Positions 16,667 to 23,410 of a DNA stretch of 31,987 nt are shown here, one piece after another; positions within the stretch are counted from its first letter, which is position 1; every line of letters starts with the position of its first letter. A program made the position numbers and the translations under genes. The DNA is taken from positions 1 through 31,987 of the forward strand of contig CAINXK010000126.1 in assembly GCA_903854805.1 (NCBI GenBank), given 5' to 3'. The notes beneath the pieces were generated by a model. The model saw only the letters and a program-made list of their open reading frames with translations, was not told the origin of the DNA and did no database searches. This DNA comes from an uncultured Anaerolineae bacterium (GTDB lineage Bacteria > Chloroflexota > Anaerolineae > Anaerolineales > Villigracilaceae).

Positions 16667-17566
16667 TCAGGGGCTATATTTTTGACCGGTCAAACGAATC
16701 ATTAAATCCTGGAATTCTTCTTCAGAACCATAATACAAGGTCATGCTGCCGCTGGCACGATCTTTGCCGATTTTTACATTGACCTTGTTGGATAAATTGG
16801 CACGAATGAAATCTTCCAATGACTTTTCTTCGGGGGAATGGTCTTCTTTTACGCCAGCAGCTGGCTTCTCGCCTTTTAATTTATTGACAAGTTCTTCAGT
16901 CTGTCTGACCGTCATTTTCTGGGAAATAATCGTGCGCAAAGCAGATTCCATTGCCCGCGGGTTGCTGAGACCCAACAAGGCACGCGCATGGCCTTCTGTG
17001 ATATCACCTTGTAACAAAGATTTCTGGATCGAGTCAGGCAAATTGAGCAGGCGCAGGGTATTGGTAACAGCCACACGGCTTTTACCAACGCGAGCAGCAA
17101 TTTCCTCGTGCGATAGCTGAAACTCAACAGACAACTGCCGGTAGGCATTGGCTTCTTCAAGAGAATTCAGATCCGCCCGTTGGATGTTTTCGATCAGTGC
17201 CAATTCAAGACGCTGTTGATCGGTTGTCTGCCGGACAATTACCGGCACCGTACTTAAACCGGCGAGCTGTGAAGCCTGCCAGCGCCGCTCACCTGCAACC
17301 AGAGTGTAACCCTGGCCATCCTCAGTACGGCTGACCAGCAGGGGTTGAATAATGCCATGCTCCTTAATCGATGCGGCCAGTTCAGCCAACGCCAGTTCTC
17401 CAAAGTGAGAACGTGGTTGACGCGGGTTAGGTACAATTTGATCGATTGGGATGGTTAAATAGCCTGCGGAAGGTTGCGCTGAATCGACATCCTGAGAGGT
17501 TTCGTTTTGAAACCGAGTGGGGATCAGTGCATCCAGGCCCTTGCCGAGACCAGAATGTTTTGGCAT
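16667..17566 (-). CDS. parB: Chromosome partitioning protein ParB
   Basis: A 299-residue DNA-binding CTPase of the ParABS chromosome segregation system. It begins with the family head 'MPKHSGLGKGLDALIP'. The ParB/Srx-like domain has 'NPRQPR' (47-52) and the CTP motif 'GERRWQASQLAGL' (92-104) with 'LIENIQRADLNSLEEANAY' (124-142). The helix-turn-helix that reads parS is 'LSHEEIAARVGKSRVAVTNTLRLL' (151-174), and the C-terminal dimer domain ends 'GSMTLYYGSEEEFQDLMIRL'. AAGGAG lies five bases before the ATG. It follows parA by 80 bases. No canonical parS 16-mer was found by eye in the window. Confidence 0.95.
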   Translation of the reverse strand: MPKHSGLGKGLDALIPTRFQNETSQDVDSAQPSAGYLTIPIDQIVPNPRQPRSHFGELALAELAASIKEHGIIQPLLVSRTEDGQGYTLVAGERRWQASQLAGLSTVPVIVRQTTDQQRLELALIENIQRADLNSLEEANAYRQLSVEFQLSHEEIAARVGKSRVAVTNTLRLLNLPDSIQKSLLQGDITEGHARALLGLSNPRAMESALRTIISQKMTVRQTEELVNKLKGEKPAAGVKEDHSPEEKSLEDFIRANLSNKVNVKIGKDRASGSMTLYYGSEEEFQDLMIRLTGQKYSP

Positions 17567-17646
17567 GAGTACTCCTTAAGACGAGTTTCTTGTCGCGATT
17601 TACACACAAACATGGTTAGGAAAAACCTGTTCGGGAAAAAGGACCA

Positions 17647-18438
17647 TTATTGCGGTAATACAACTCCATCACCCTCGAGTAGTTCTTTTGCAAGGGCGGA
17701 ATAAGCCTGTGCCCCGGTTGACAAAGGCGCATAGATTGAAATTGGTAACCCGTAAGAAGGTGCTTCGGCCAGACGAATACTGCGAGGTACGATGGCATTG
17801 AAAACCTGGTCTGGAAAATGTTTACGAATTTCGCCGACCACATCCGATGAAAGATGCGCACGACTCTCAAACATGGTCATCACAACACCGCGAACCTTCA
17901 GAGCTGGATAAAGCGATTGGCGAATACGTTGAAGGGTTTGCATTAATTGGCCAACACCTTCCAAAGCCAGATATTCACACTGAACAGGAATAATGACGCC
18001 ATCTTTTGCAGCGACCAGACCATTGACCGTTAGCAGGCTTAAAGACGGCGGGCAATCAATCAAAATATAATCAAAACGCTCAACCAGCAATTCCAGAGCA
18101 TGTTTCAGACGGGTATCCCGACCGGGTTGGTTCACCAATTCCACTTCTGCCCCTGCCAGAGCTGAAGAAGACGGCAGTAATGTAATACCCAATTCAGGAT
18201 TGGCGAGTAAGCCACTCCCTATGGGTGATAAGCCTAACAAGGCTTCGTAAGTGCCATTCTTGACTGAGTGTTTATCTACACCCAGACATGACGTGGCGTT
18301 AGCCTGGGGATCGAGGTCAACAATCAAGACACGCTGTCCTAATTTTGCTACGTATGCACCCAGATTGATGGCTGTGGTAGTTTTACCAACACCACCTTTT
18401 TGATTGACCAATGTATAAATACGAGCCGTCAATTTCAT
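17647..18438 (-). CDS. parA: Chromosome partitioning ATPase ParA (Soj-like)
   Basis: A 263-residue Walker-type ATPase. The deviant Walker A KGGVGKTT is at 14-21, Walker A' 'VLIVDLDPQANAT' at 37-49, and Walker B 'YILIDCPPSLSLLT' follows. It binds DNA non-specifically and moves ParB-bound origins. The true start is unclear: a TTG at 18456 opens the frame, an ATG at 18438 follows GGAGGA almost without spacing, and a TTG at 18432 lies seven bases after GGAGG and would give 'MTARIYTLVNQKGG', the best match to family N-termini. I list the ATG. It leads the parA-parB-amidohydrolase-kinase-kinase-regulator series. Confidence 0.95.
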   Translation of the reverse strand: MKLTARIYTLVNQKGGVGKTTTAINLGAYVAKLGQRVLIVDLDPQANATSCLGVDKHSVKNGTYEALLGLSPIGSGLLANPELGITLLPSSSALAGAEVELVNQPGRDTRLKHALELLVERFDYILIDCPPSLSLLTVNGLVAAKDGVIIPVQCEYLALEGVGQLMQTLQRIRQSLYPALKVRGVVMTMFESRAHLSSDVVGEIRKHFPDQVFNAIVPRSIRLAEAPSYGLPISIYAPLSTGAQAYSALAKELLEGDGVVLPQ

Positions 18439-18609
18439 TCCTCCAAAAAATACCAAAATAACCGTACCCCTGAATACCCTAGCTCTATTCGGATCGACTA
18501 TACAAAGAGTTCATCCCTTTGCCAGCCCGACTTTTACACTTTTTATCCGGATCACGATACCTGCACACAAATATTGGAAATGAGCAGGATTCAGGTTTAT
18601 ATTCGCTTA

Positions 18610-19458
18610 CTACATTACTTCTACTAAACAAGTCCTGACTTCATCCACGCTGGGCACACCTGCCATTCCCCGGCGCGTAACAGATATCGAAGCGAGACGA
18701 TTGGCAAAACGAGCTGCTTCCCAAGGATCACGCGTATTCAACAAACGGACAAAAAAAGCCGCTGCGAAAATATCACCAGCACCTGTCGGATCATTTTCGG
18801 TGACCATAGGGGGGCGGAAACGGCGGCTGTCGCCATTCCAGAACAAGCGTACACCATCAGCTCCCTCAGTAACAGCCAAGATACGCGACGCATTTGCAAT
18901 GAGGTCAATGGCTTCTTCATCTCGTGCAACATCTTCCACGCTAAACACTAATGCTCCCGCCTGTCGCAATGCTTCTTCAGGGCGCTGCCAGGCACAAGGG
19001 TAAACCCGACCATCGCCGTCCCAAGAACGCATCCAGCCCTGAGGCGTCAGCGCTAACAGCGTAGGGTGAAAATCTGGTGGCAATAACCAATTCACTTCCT
19101 GGGCGACTGGGGCCAGGTGGATGATCTTTGCCTTCCGCCATATTTCCGGCACGATGGCAAGGTCAATTTTAGCGGCAGTGTGCCGGATATACTGGACCCT
19201 CCCGGCAGGGGTGTAGACATTTTCGAAGGTGGTGCTATGATCAGATTCACCAGACACCACCGGAATACCATCCAGCTCGGTCAGTGGAAGTTCATTACCA
19301 CGCACTGTTACTACACCCACTCGCAGACCCAAGGCGCGCGCCGTCAGAGCTGCATAAGCTGCTGAGCCACCCAGCACCGGGCCAGATGGACTAAGATCAA
19401 CAGTTATGTGCCCAATCACAAGATAATCAACGGGTTCCAGTGAAACCATGTGAAACAT
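18610..19458 (-). CDS. PfkB/ribokinase-family carbohydrate kinase
   Basis: A 282-residue sugar or nucleoside kinase. It has the PfkB ATP/substrate motif 'DPTGAGDIFAAAFFVRLL' (223-240; catalytic Asp229), the anion hole glycines, and an N-terminal 'GHITVDLS...LGGSAAYAALTARALG' (16-44) corresponding to signature 1. The N-terminal half is short and lacks the clear lid of ribokinase, so the substrate cannot be named; some relatives in Chloroflexi are annotated only as PfkB domain proteins. A TATAAT ends eight bases before the ATG and there is no Shine-Dalgarno. The gene lies between jag and parA, 150-170 bases from parA, and is read in the same direction. Confidence 0.9.
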   Translation of the reverse strand: MFHMVSLEPVDYLVIGHITVDLSPSGPVLGGSAAYAALTARALGLRVGVVTVRGNELPLTELDGIPVVSGESDHSTTFENVYTPAGRVQYIRHTAAKIDLAIVPEIWRKAKIIHLAPVAQEVNWLLPPDFHPTLLALTPQGWMRSWDGDGRVYPCAWQRPEEALRQAGALVFSVEDVARDEEAIDLIANASRILAVTEGADGVRLFWNGDSRRFRPPMVTENDPTGAGDIFAAAFFVRLLNTRDPWEAARFANRLASISVTRRGMAGVPSVDEVRTCLVEVM

Positions 19459-19466
19459 ATAAACAA

Positions 19467-19472
19467 ATTATA
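19467..19472 (-). promoter_or_regulatory. -10 box (TATAAT) for the PfkB-type kinase, possible leaderless start
   Basis: A perfect TATAAT on the - strand is followed by eight bases and then the ATG at 19458. The expected transcription start falls on or within two bases of the ATG. There is no Shine-Dalgarno. The upstream region overlaps the jag terminator hairpin and shows no -35. Confidence 0.5.
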
Positions 19473-19477
19473 ACCTG

Positions 19478-19516
19478 ATAAATTAAAACAACCCGGTGAT
19501 TTATTTCACCGGGTTG
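19478..19516 (-). terminator. Intrinsic terminator of the rpmH-jag operon
   Basis: A perfect 11-bp stem (CAACCCGGTGA at 19489-19499 with TCACCGGGTTG at 19506-19516) with a six-base loop is followed on the - strand by TTTTAATTTAT. It sits 16 bases after the jag stop codon and directly upstream of the pfkB promoter. Confidence 0.8.
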
Positions 19517-19531
19517 CCGGGTAATTAAGAA

Positions 19532-20242
19532 CTATTTCTTCAAGACAATACTGACCTTACGATTAGGTTCATCACCAAGGCTTTCGGTTGACACAGCTTC
19601 GTGCCCACGCAGCTCAAGGTGGATCACCCGACGTTCAGCAGCAGACATAGGCTCTAACAACTGGCGTTTACCTGTTCGGATAGCCTGATCAGCCATTCGA
19701 CGGGCCAACTGACGCAATTGGCGCTCGCGGCGAGCACGGTAACCTTCCACGTCGACAACAACCTGCACCCAACGGCTGGCTTCTTTGCTGATAATAAGCG
19801 CCAAAATATATTGGAGCGCATTCAAAGTTTCAGCGCGGCGACCAATCAAAACGCTCAGATCTTCACCATTAATGTCAACGAGAATGGGAAGGTCGCCATT
19901 GCCATCAGACTCGCCATACTTGGCGATCACATGGGCTTTTATCTTCATCTTGGACAGAAGATCGCTGGTAGTCTGAATAGTAAAACCAATAAGAGAATCT
20001 TGGGCTTGGGTCGCCTGCTCATTATCAAGTTTCGGGGCGGCGACAGCGGGTGAAGCTATCTCAATATCTTTAACCGTCAAACGCAAACGCACCTGGCGGC
20101 CCCCAATACCGAGAAAACCCTTTGAACCCTCGTCCAAAATGTCCACATCCAAAGCCTCGCGCGGGACACCCAACTGATCAACGCCACGCGATATGGCTTC
20201 TTCCACTGTAGGAGCTATCACTTCCAAAGTTGTTCGTTTCAT
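19532..20242 (-). CDS. khpB: Jag/KhpB RNA-binding protein
   Basis: A 236-residue protein with three domains in the family order. The Jag-N domain (1-60) starts 'MKRTTLEVIAPTVEEAISRGVDQLG' and includes 'EGSKGFLGIGGRQVRLRL'. A KH domain (about 95-160) has the 'LIGRRAETLNALQYI' loop. The R3H domain (about 165-230) has 'RRERQLRQLARRMADQAIRTG' and 'MSAAERRVIHLELRG'. KhpB binds RNA and, with KhpA, influences cell elongation and division in Gram-positive bacteria. It is placed nine bases after yidC, its usual neighbour. A linker of about 30 residues rich in A, P and Q separates Jag-N from KH. Confidence 0.93.
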   Translation of the reverse strand: MKRTTLEVIAPTVEEAISRGVDQLGVPREALDVDILDEGSKGFLGIGGRQVRLRLTVKDIEIASPAVAAPKLDNEQATQAQDSLIGFTIQTTSDLLSKMKIKAHVIAKYGESDGNGDLPILVDINGEDLSVLIGRRAETLNALQYILALIISKEASRWVQVVVDVEGYRARRERQLRQLARRMADQAIRTGKRQLLEPMSAAERRVIHLELRGHEAVSTESLGDEPNRKVSIVLKK

Positions 20243-20251
20243 TTCACATCC

Positions 20252-21082
20252 CTAGGAACGTTTGCCAGATTTGGATTTGGCTTCAGGTTTCTTATCAGGA
20301 CCAAACTTGAACAGATTTTTCCAGTTGACTTTACCCAGCGCGGCGTACTGAGCAATACCCACCAGGTTGCTGGTAATGAAGTAAACTGCCAAACCTGAAG
20401 CAAAATTGAGCGCGAAGTAGAACAACAACACCGGCATATACAGACCCATCATCTGGTTCATTTGCGATGATTGATCATTCGGATTAGCTGAAGGCTGTAC
20501 GGTGAGTTTTGTTTGTACAAAAGTTGTCAAACCAACGATAATGGCCAATACAGGGATCGCGAATGGCAGGAAATCCAGTTTAATGCCCTCCGGTTGACCC
20601 AAATTCATCCATAAGAATTTACTCTGGATAGGTATCAATGCGGAGAGGCTGGCAGACGATGTGATATTTTCCAGACCTGGATAAATTCCACGCACCAAGG
20701 AAAGCAGCTGCAGTGGTGTAACACCAATCGCGCGAACTATGCTCTGATAAAAGCCAATCAGAATTGGAAACTGGATCAGGGTTGGCAAACAGGAGCTAAA
20801 CGGACTTACGCCACGTTCACTATAAATGCGCATTTGTTCCTGAGCCAACTTCTCTTTGTCGCCTTTATATTTTTCCTGAATTTTCAGCCATTCATCTGAT
20901 GCCATTAATTCTTGCATCGCTGTGCTTGATTTGATCTGCTGGGCCATGATTGGATGCGTAAGCAGACGAATAATAATGGTGAACAGGATGATAGAAACAC
21001 CAAAATTACCTACAAAAGCATAAATCAACAACAAGGCATTGGTAAAGGGGTTGACAATTAATAGATCAAAAAGATTACCCAT
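20252..21082 (-). CDS. yidC: Membrane protein insertase YidC
   Basis: A 276-residue YidC/Oxa1/Alb3 protein of the short, Gram-positive type without the large periplasmic domain. It has about five membrane helices, the conserved groove arginine in 'LFTIIIRLLTHPI', a charged coiled cytoplasmic loop ('KIQEKYKGDKEKLAQEQMRIY') and 'GVSPFSSCLPTLIQFPILIGFYQSI'. The C-terminus is basic (KKPEAKSKSGKRS), as in proteins that contact ribosomes. The ATG at 21082 is preferred over a start 11 codons upstream because AAAGGTGG precedes it and the longer start would overlap the lipoprotein gene. It lies 11 bases after that gene and nine before jag. Confidence 0.95.
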   Translation of the reverse strand: MGNLFDLLIVNPFTNALLLIYAFVGNFGVSIILFTIIIRLLTHPIMAQQIKSSTAMQELMASDEWLKIQEKYKGDKEKLAQEQMRIYSERGVSPFSSCLPTLIQFPILIGFYQSIVRAIGVTPLQLLSLVRGIYPGLENITSSASLSALIPIQSKFLWMNLGQPEGIKLDFLPFAIPVLAIIVGLTTFVQTKLTVQPSANPNDQSSQMNQMMGLYMPVLLFYFALNFASGLAVYFITSNLVGIAQYAALGKVNWKNLFKFGPDKKPEAKSKSGKRS

Positions 21083-21093
21083 ATCCACCTTTC

Positions 21094-22197
21094 CTATTTG
21101 GCAATAAAAGTCCACTTCTGGACGCCGCTCAAATCATAAGCCGCCAGAAGGAACTTCGCATTCATCGGAGCGATCAAGATCACATTCCCGACAAGGAGAG
21201 GCGGGGTATAAAGCTTGGCATTTTCGATAATCACCTGCCATTTGGGAGTCCCAGCCTTATCCAACGACTGAATTTTACCCGCTTCGGTGACATATACAAC
21301 CTGGTCAGCAGTGAGCAGTGGTCCAGCTGCAATCGAGCCTTCATCATCCTTTGACCAGACAATCTGACCATCGGCTGCGTTAAGCGCGTAGAACTTGCCA
21401 GCCTTACTCAAAACGGTGCCAACGTAAACATTCACACCATCGGATGCGGGTGCGCCCCAAATGCCACCTTCGAGCATTTTTACCCATTTCTGCCTACCTG
21501 TGCCCGCATCGAGCGCATAAAGGTTGCCAGAAAGAGTACCCACGAACAGGGTCTTGGCCGCAACAACGGGATCGCCGATTATGCCAGTATCGAGTTTCAA
21601 TGACCAGACTTTTTTGCCTTCAGGATTAATGGCAAAAACTTCGTGGTCAATCGTCACAACGTAGATCAGCTCGCCATCGGTAACCGGGCGAGTCCACAAG
21701 TTATGCTTCGAAGCAGGAAATTCCCAGCGCTTCTGACCAGCCAACGTGAAGGCATATAAATTGCCATCACCAGCCGGAGCATAGATACTATCATTTAAAA
21801 CCAGAGCGCCAGCCAGCCAAGGGTTTTTTACACCCAAGAAGGTCCATTTGACCGCGCCAGTGGATGGGTCAATACTATAAAAAGTATGTTCGCTGGTAGC
21901 AGCACTACCAATCAACAACTGACCATCACTTGTCAATGCTGGAGCGGCATAAAAAGATTTTGTGCCTTCAGCTTTAAGCGGAAAACGAGCAGGCACAGGG
22001 CCATCAGCGGTCTGAGTGACAACTTCGGTGCCATCACTCAAGAGCACATTGTAAACATATTGGCCATCTGCCAGGTAAACATGCGTGCCGTCAGACGCAA
22101 GCCCGGGCCAGTTAGAGGCGGGAGCCGCCCCACAGGCAGTCAACAACACAGCCAGCGAGGCAACGAGCACAAAGAAAAAGACGCGGTTGAACTTCAT
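21094..22197 (-). CDS. PQQ-repeat beta-propeller lipoprotein
   Basis: A 367-residue exported protein. The signal peptide has the lipobox 'LLTAC' with Cys22 as the lipid-attached residue. The rest is a beta-propeller of PQQ-like repeats, for example 'GAVKWTFLGVKNP', 'GKKVWSLKLDTGIIGDPVV', 'GNLYALDAGTGRQKWV', 'GKFYALNAADGQIVW' and 'GVQKWTFIAK' at the end. It resembles BamB-like scaffolds, but an outer-membrane role cannot be assumed here. The ATG at 22197 has GGAG five bases upstream. It sits between yidD and yidC, where most genomes have nothing, so it may assist membrane protein insertion or quality control; that is inference from context. Confidence 0.88.
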   Translation of the reverse strand: MKFNRVFFFVLVASLAVLLTACGAAPASNWPGLASDGTHVYLADGQYVYNVLLSDGTEVVTQTADGPVPARFPLKAEGTKSFYAAPALTSDGQLLIGSAATSEHTFYSIDPSTGAVKWTFLGVKNPWLAGALVLNDSIYAPAGDGNLYAFTLAGQKRWEFPASKHNLWTRPVTDGELIYVVTIDHEVFAINPEGKKVWSLKLDTGIIGDPVVAAKTLFVGTLSGNLYALDAGTGRQKWVKMLEGGIWGAPASDGVNVYVGTVLSKAGKFYALNAADGQIVWSKDDEGSIAAGPLLTADQVVYVTEAGKIQSLDKAGTPKWQVIIENAKLYTPPLLVGNVILIAPMNAKFLLAAYDLSGVQKWTFIAK

Positions 22198-22218
22198 CAA
22201 TTCTCCTGGTATGCCAGC

Positions 22219-22259
22219 GCGCTAAAAGCGCATCCTGCGCGGTTTGCAGCTACAAACCG
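22219..22259. repeat. Two tandem small palindromes between yidD and the lipoprotein gene, REP-like
   Basis: GCGC-TAAAA-GCGC (22219-22231) is followed by CGGTTTG-CAGCTA-CAAACCG (22240-22259), a perfect seven-base-pair stem with a six-base loop. There is no T-run after either on the - strand, so they are not typical terminators. The arrangement resembles REP-type units or an mRNA-stabilising structure. No second copy was found in this window. Confidence 0.45.
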
Positions 22260-22272
22260 AGGCAGGCTGGGC

Positions 22273-22566
22273 TTAGGGGACGGGATCTACCCCGCCCGGA
22301 TTAAACGGGTTACAGCGCAGCACACGCCACGCCGCCATGACCGAACCTTTGATTGCTCCATATTTATAGATTGCCTGGTAGCCGTAATGGGAGCAAGATG
22401 GATAAAACCGACAAGTATTGGATGGCAAGCCCTTTGAAATGGTCATCTGGTACAGGCGGATCAAAGCCAGTAACAGCAGCCGCGGCAAATTTAACAACGT
22501 ACGCGGCAGATCACGCAGCTGAGGCTCATTCGGATACTCATGATGTAAATAATGATCAGCACACAT
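22273..22566 (-). CDS. yidD: Membrane protein insertion efficiency factor YidD
   Basis: A 97-residue protein with the family block '[43 protein letters not shown]', including the conserved cysteines. YidD works at the inner membrane together with YidC. An amphipathic helix '[21 protein letters not shown]' precedes it. The ATG at 22566 is preferred over an in-frame start 24 codons upstream, which would lie inside rnpA; AAGG lies six bases before it. It begins one base after the rnpA stop. The N-terminus is about 20 residues longer than in many YidD proteins. Confidence 0.93.
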   Translation of the reverse strand: MCADHYLHHEYPNEPQLRDLPRTLLNLPRLLLLALIRLYQMTISKGLPSNTCRFYPSCSHYGYQAIYKYGAIKGSVMAAWRVLRCNPFNPGGVDPVP

Positions 22567-22567
22567 G

Positions 22568-22921
22568 CTAACCTTGCTCACTGTCGATGGTAACCAGATC
22601 AGCCCGACGCAATAGCCCTTCAACAACCATCTGCACATCCTGAAATGCAGCAGTCACCAGGCGGCTACGAGCTATCAGGACAAGGTCCCACCCGGGAGAA
22701 AGTCGAGGGATGAGAGGTCGAATTGATTCACGCAAAAGGCGTTTTGCCCGATTGCGCTGCACGGCATTGCCAACCGAACGGCTTGTGCTTATCCCTACCC
22801 GCGGCCGATTTTCTACCGAAGGTAACTTGACTAGCACAACAAGCGGGTGCGCGAAGGACTTGCCCTGGTTTCGCACCCGCTTGAAATCTGTGGACCGAGT
22901 CAGGCGAAAACGATGTTTCAC
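22568..22921 (-). CDS. rnpA: Ribonuclease P protein component RnpA
   Basis: A 117-residue basic protein that helps the RNase P RNA cut 5' leaders from tRNA precursors. The signature is '[17 protein letters not shown]' (49-65); '[21 protein letters not shown]' at the start and '[10 protein letters not shown]' are typical. The start is a GTG at 22921; a TAG lies nine bases upstream in frame, so no longer form is possible. The operon order rpmH-rnpA-yidD matches most bacteria. The RNase P RNA gene itself is not in the window. Confidence 0.95.
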   Translation of the reverse strand: MKHRFRLTRSTDFKRVRNQGKSFAHPLVVLVKLPSVENRPRVGISTSRSVGNAVQRNRAKRLLRESIRPLIPRLSPGWDLVLIARSRLVTAAFQDVQMVVEGLLRRADLVTIDSEQG

Positions 22922-22984
22922 CCTTGCCTAGCGCTTAAGGATACGCCGAACACACGGAGGATCAATGCATCCCCGCGGAACAGC

Positions 22985-23158
22985 CTACCAGCGGACCCGC
23001 TTGACGTGGTTATTAATTTTGACCGAGAGCTTGGTGCGACCGCGGCTGCGGCGACGGCGCAAAACTTCACGCCCGTCAGCAGTGGACATTCGCTCGCGGA
23101 AACCGTGCACACGCATGCGACGGCGGATCTTGGGTTGATATGTACGCTTAGTAGCCAT
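22985..23158 (-). CDS. rpmH: 50S ribosomal protein L34
   Basis: A 57-residue, extremely basic protein. It starts '[20 protein letters not shown]' and continues '[21 protein letters not shown]' as in other L34 proteins, but then adds '[16 protein letters not shown]', about ten residues beyond the usual 44-47. The ATG at 23158 is set by homology; a GAGG lies ten bases upstream. It is first in the rpmH-rnpA-yidD-lipoprotein-yidC-jag series. A TATAAT 70 bases upstream could be its promoter. Confidence 0.95.
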   Translation of the reverse strand: MATKRTYQPKIRRRMRVHGFRERMSTADGREVLRRRRSRGRTKLSVKINNHVKRVRW

Positions 23159-23192
23159 TTTATCTTGCCTCTTTGGATATGTTGATAATAAC

Positions 23193-23225
23193 AAAAATCA
23201 AGCCGTTCAATCACTTGAGCGGCTT
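23193..23225 (-). terminator. Intrinsic terminator between the large kinase and rpmH
   Basis: On the - strand a hairpin (23225-23200) of 11 base pairs, one of them G-U, with a TCAC-type four-base loop is followed by GATTTTTG. It can end transcripts from the 1106-residue kinase gene. Its upstream arm begins only three bases after the TATAAT at 23234-23229, so a transcript from that promoter would start inside the stem and not form it. Confidence 0.7.
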
Positions 23226-23228
23226 CGC

Positions 23229-23234
23229 ATTATA
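23229..23234 (-). promoter_or_regulatory. -10 box (TATAAT) for the rpmH operon
   Basis: A perfect TATAAT on the - strand lies 70 bases before the rpmH ATG and directly upstream of the terminator hairpin. No good -35 match is found 16-18 bases upstream. The 185 bases between this site and the kinase stop codon show no gene, no DnaA-box cluster and no tRNA. Confidence 0.5.
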
Positions 23235-23410
23235 ACGTATAGTTACCGAATCCGACAGGTTGAAAATTTCGCGCGTTTAAATACCCGAAGCTTTGATTAT
23301 GATTAAGACCATAGCAGAACAAATTCGGCAGTTTTGACGATTTTTTCTGATCACAATGGTCATGCCAGTATACATTAAGACTATTACAAACGATGAAAAA
23401 GCTCGAACAC

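Noticed and set aside
15910..16782. 290-codon + strand frame opposite the amidohydrolase and the end of parB
   Set aside because: Antisense to two well-supported genes with complete motifs; composition unlike a normal protein.
17495..17520. GGTTTC-GTTTT-GAAACC inverted repeat within parB, reminiscent of parS
   Set aside because: The parS half-sites are separated by four bases (ACGT) while here there are five and the centre differs, so it does not match the consensus.
19441..19458. TGAAAC repeated at the start of the PfkB-type gene, resembling half of parS
   Set aside because: The two copies are direct, not inverted, repeats, so they do not form a ParB site.
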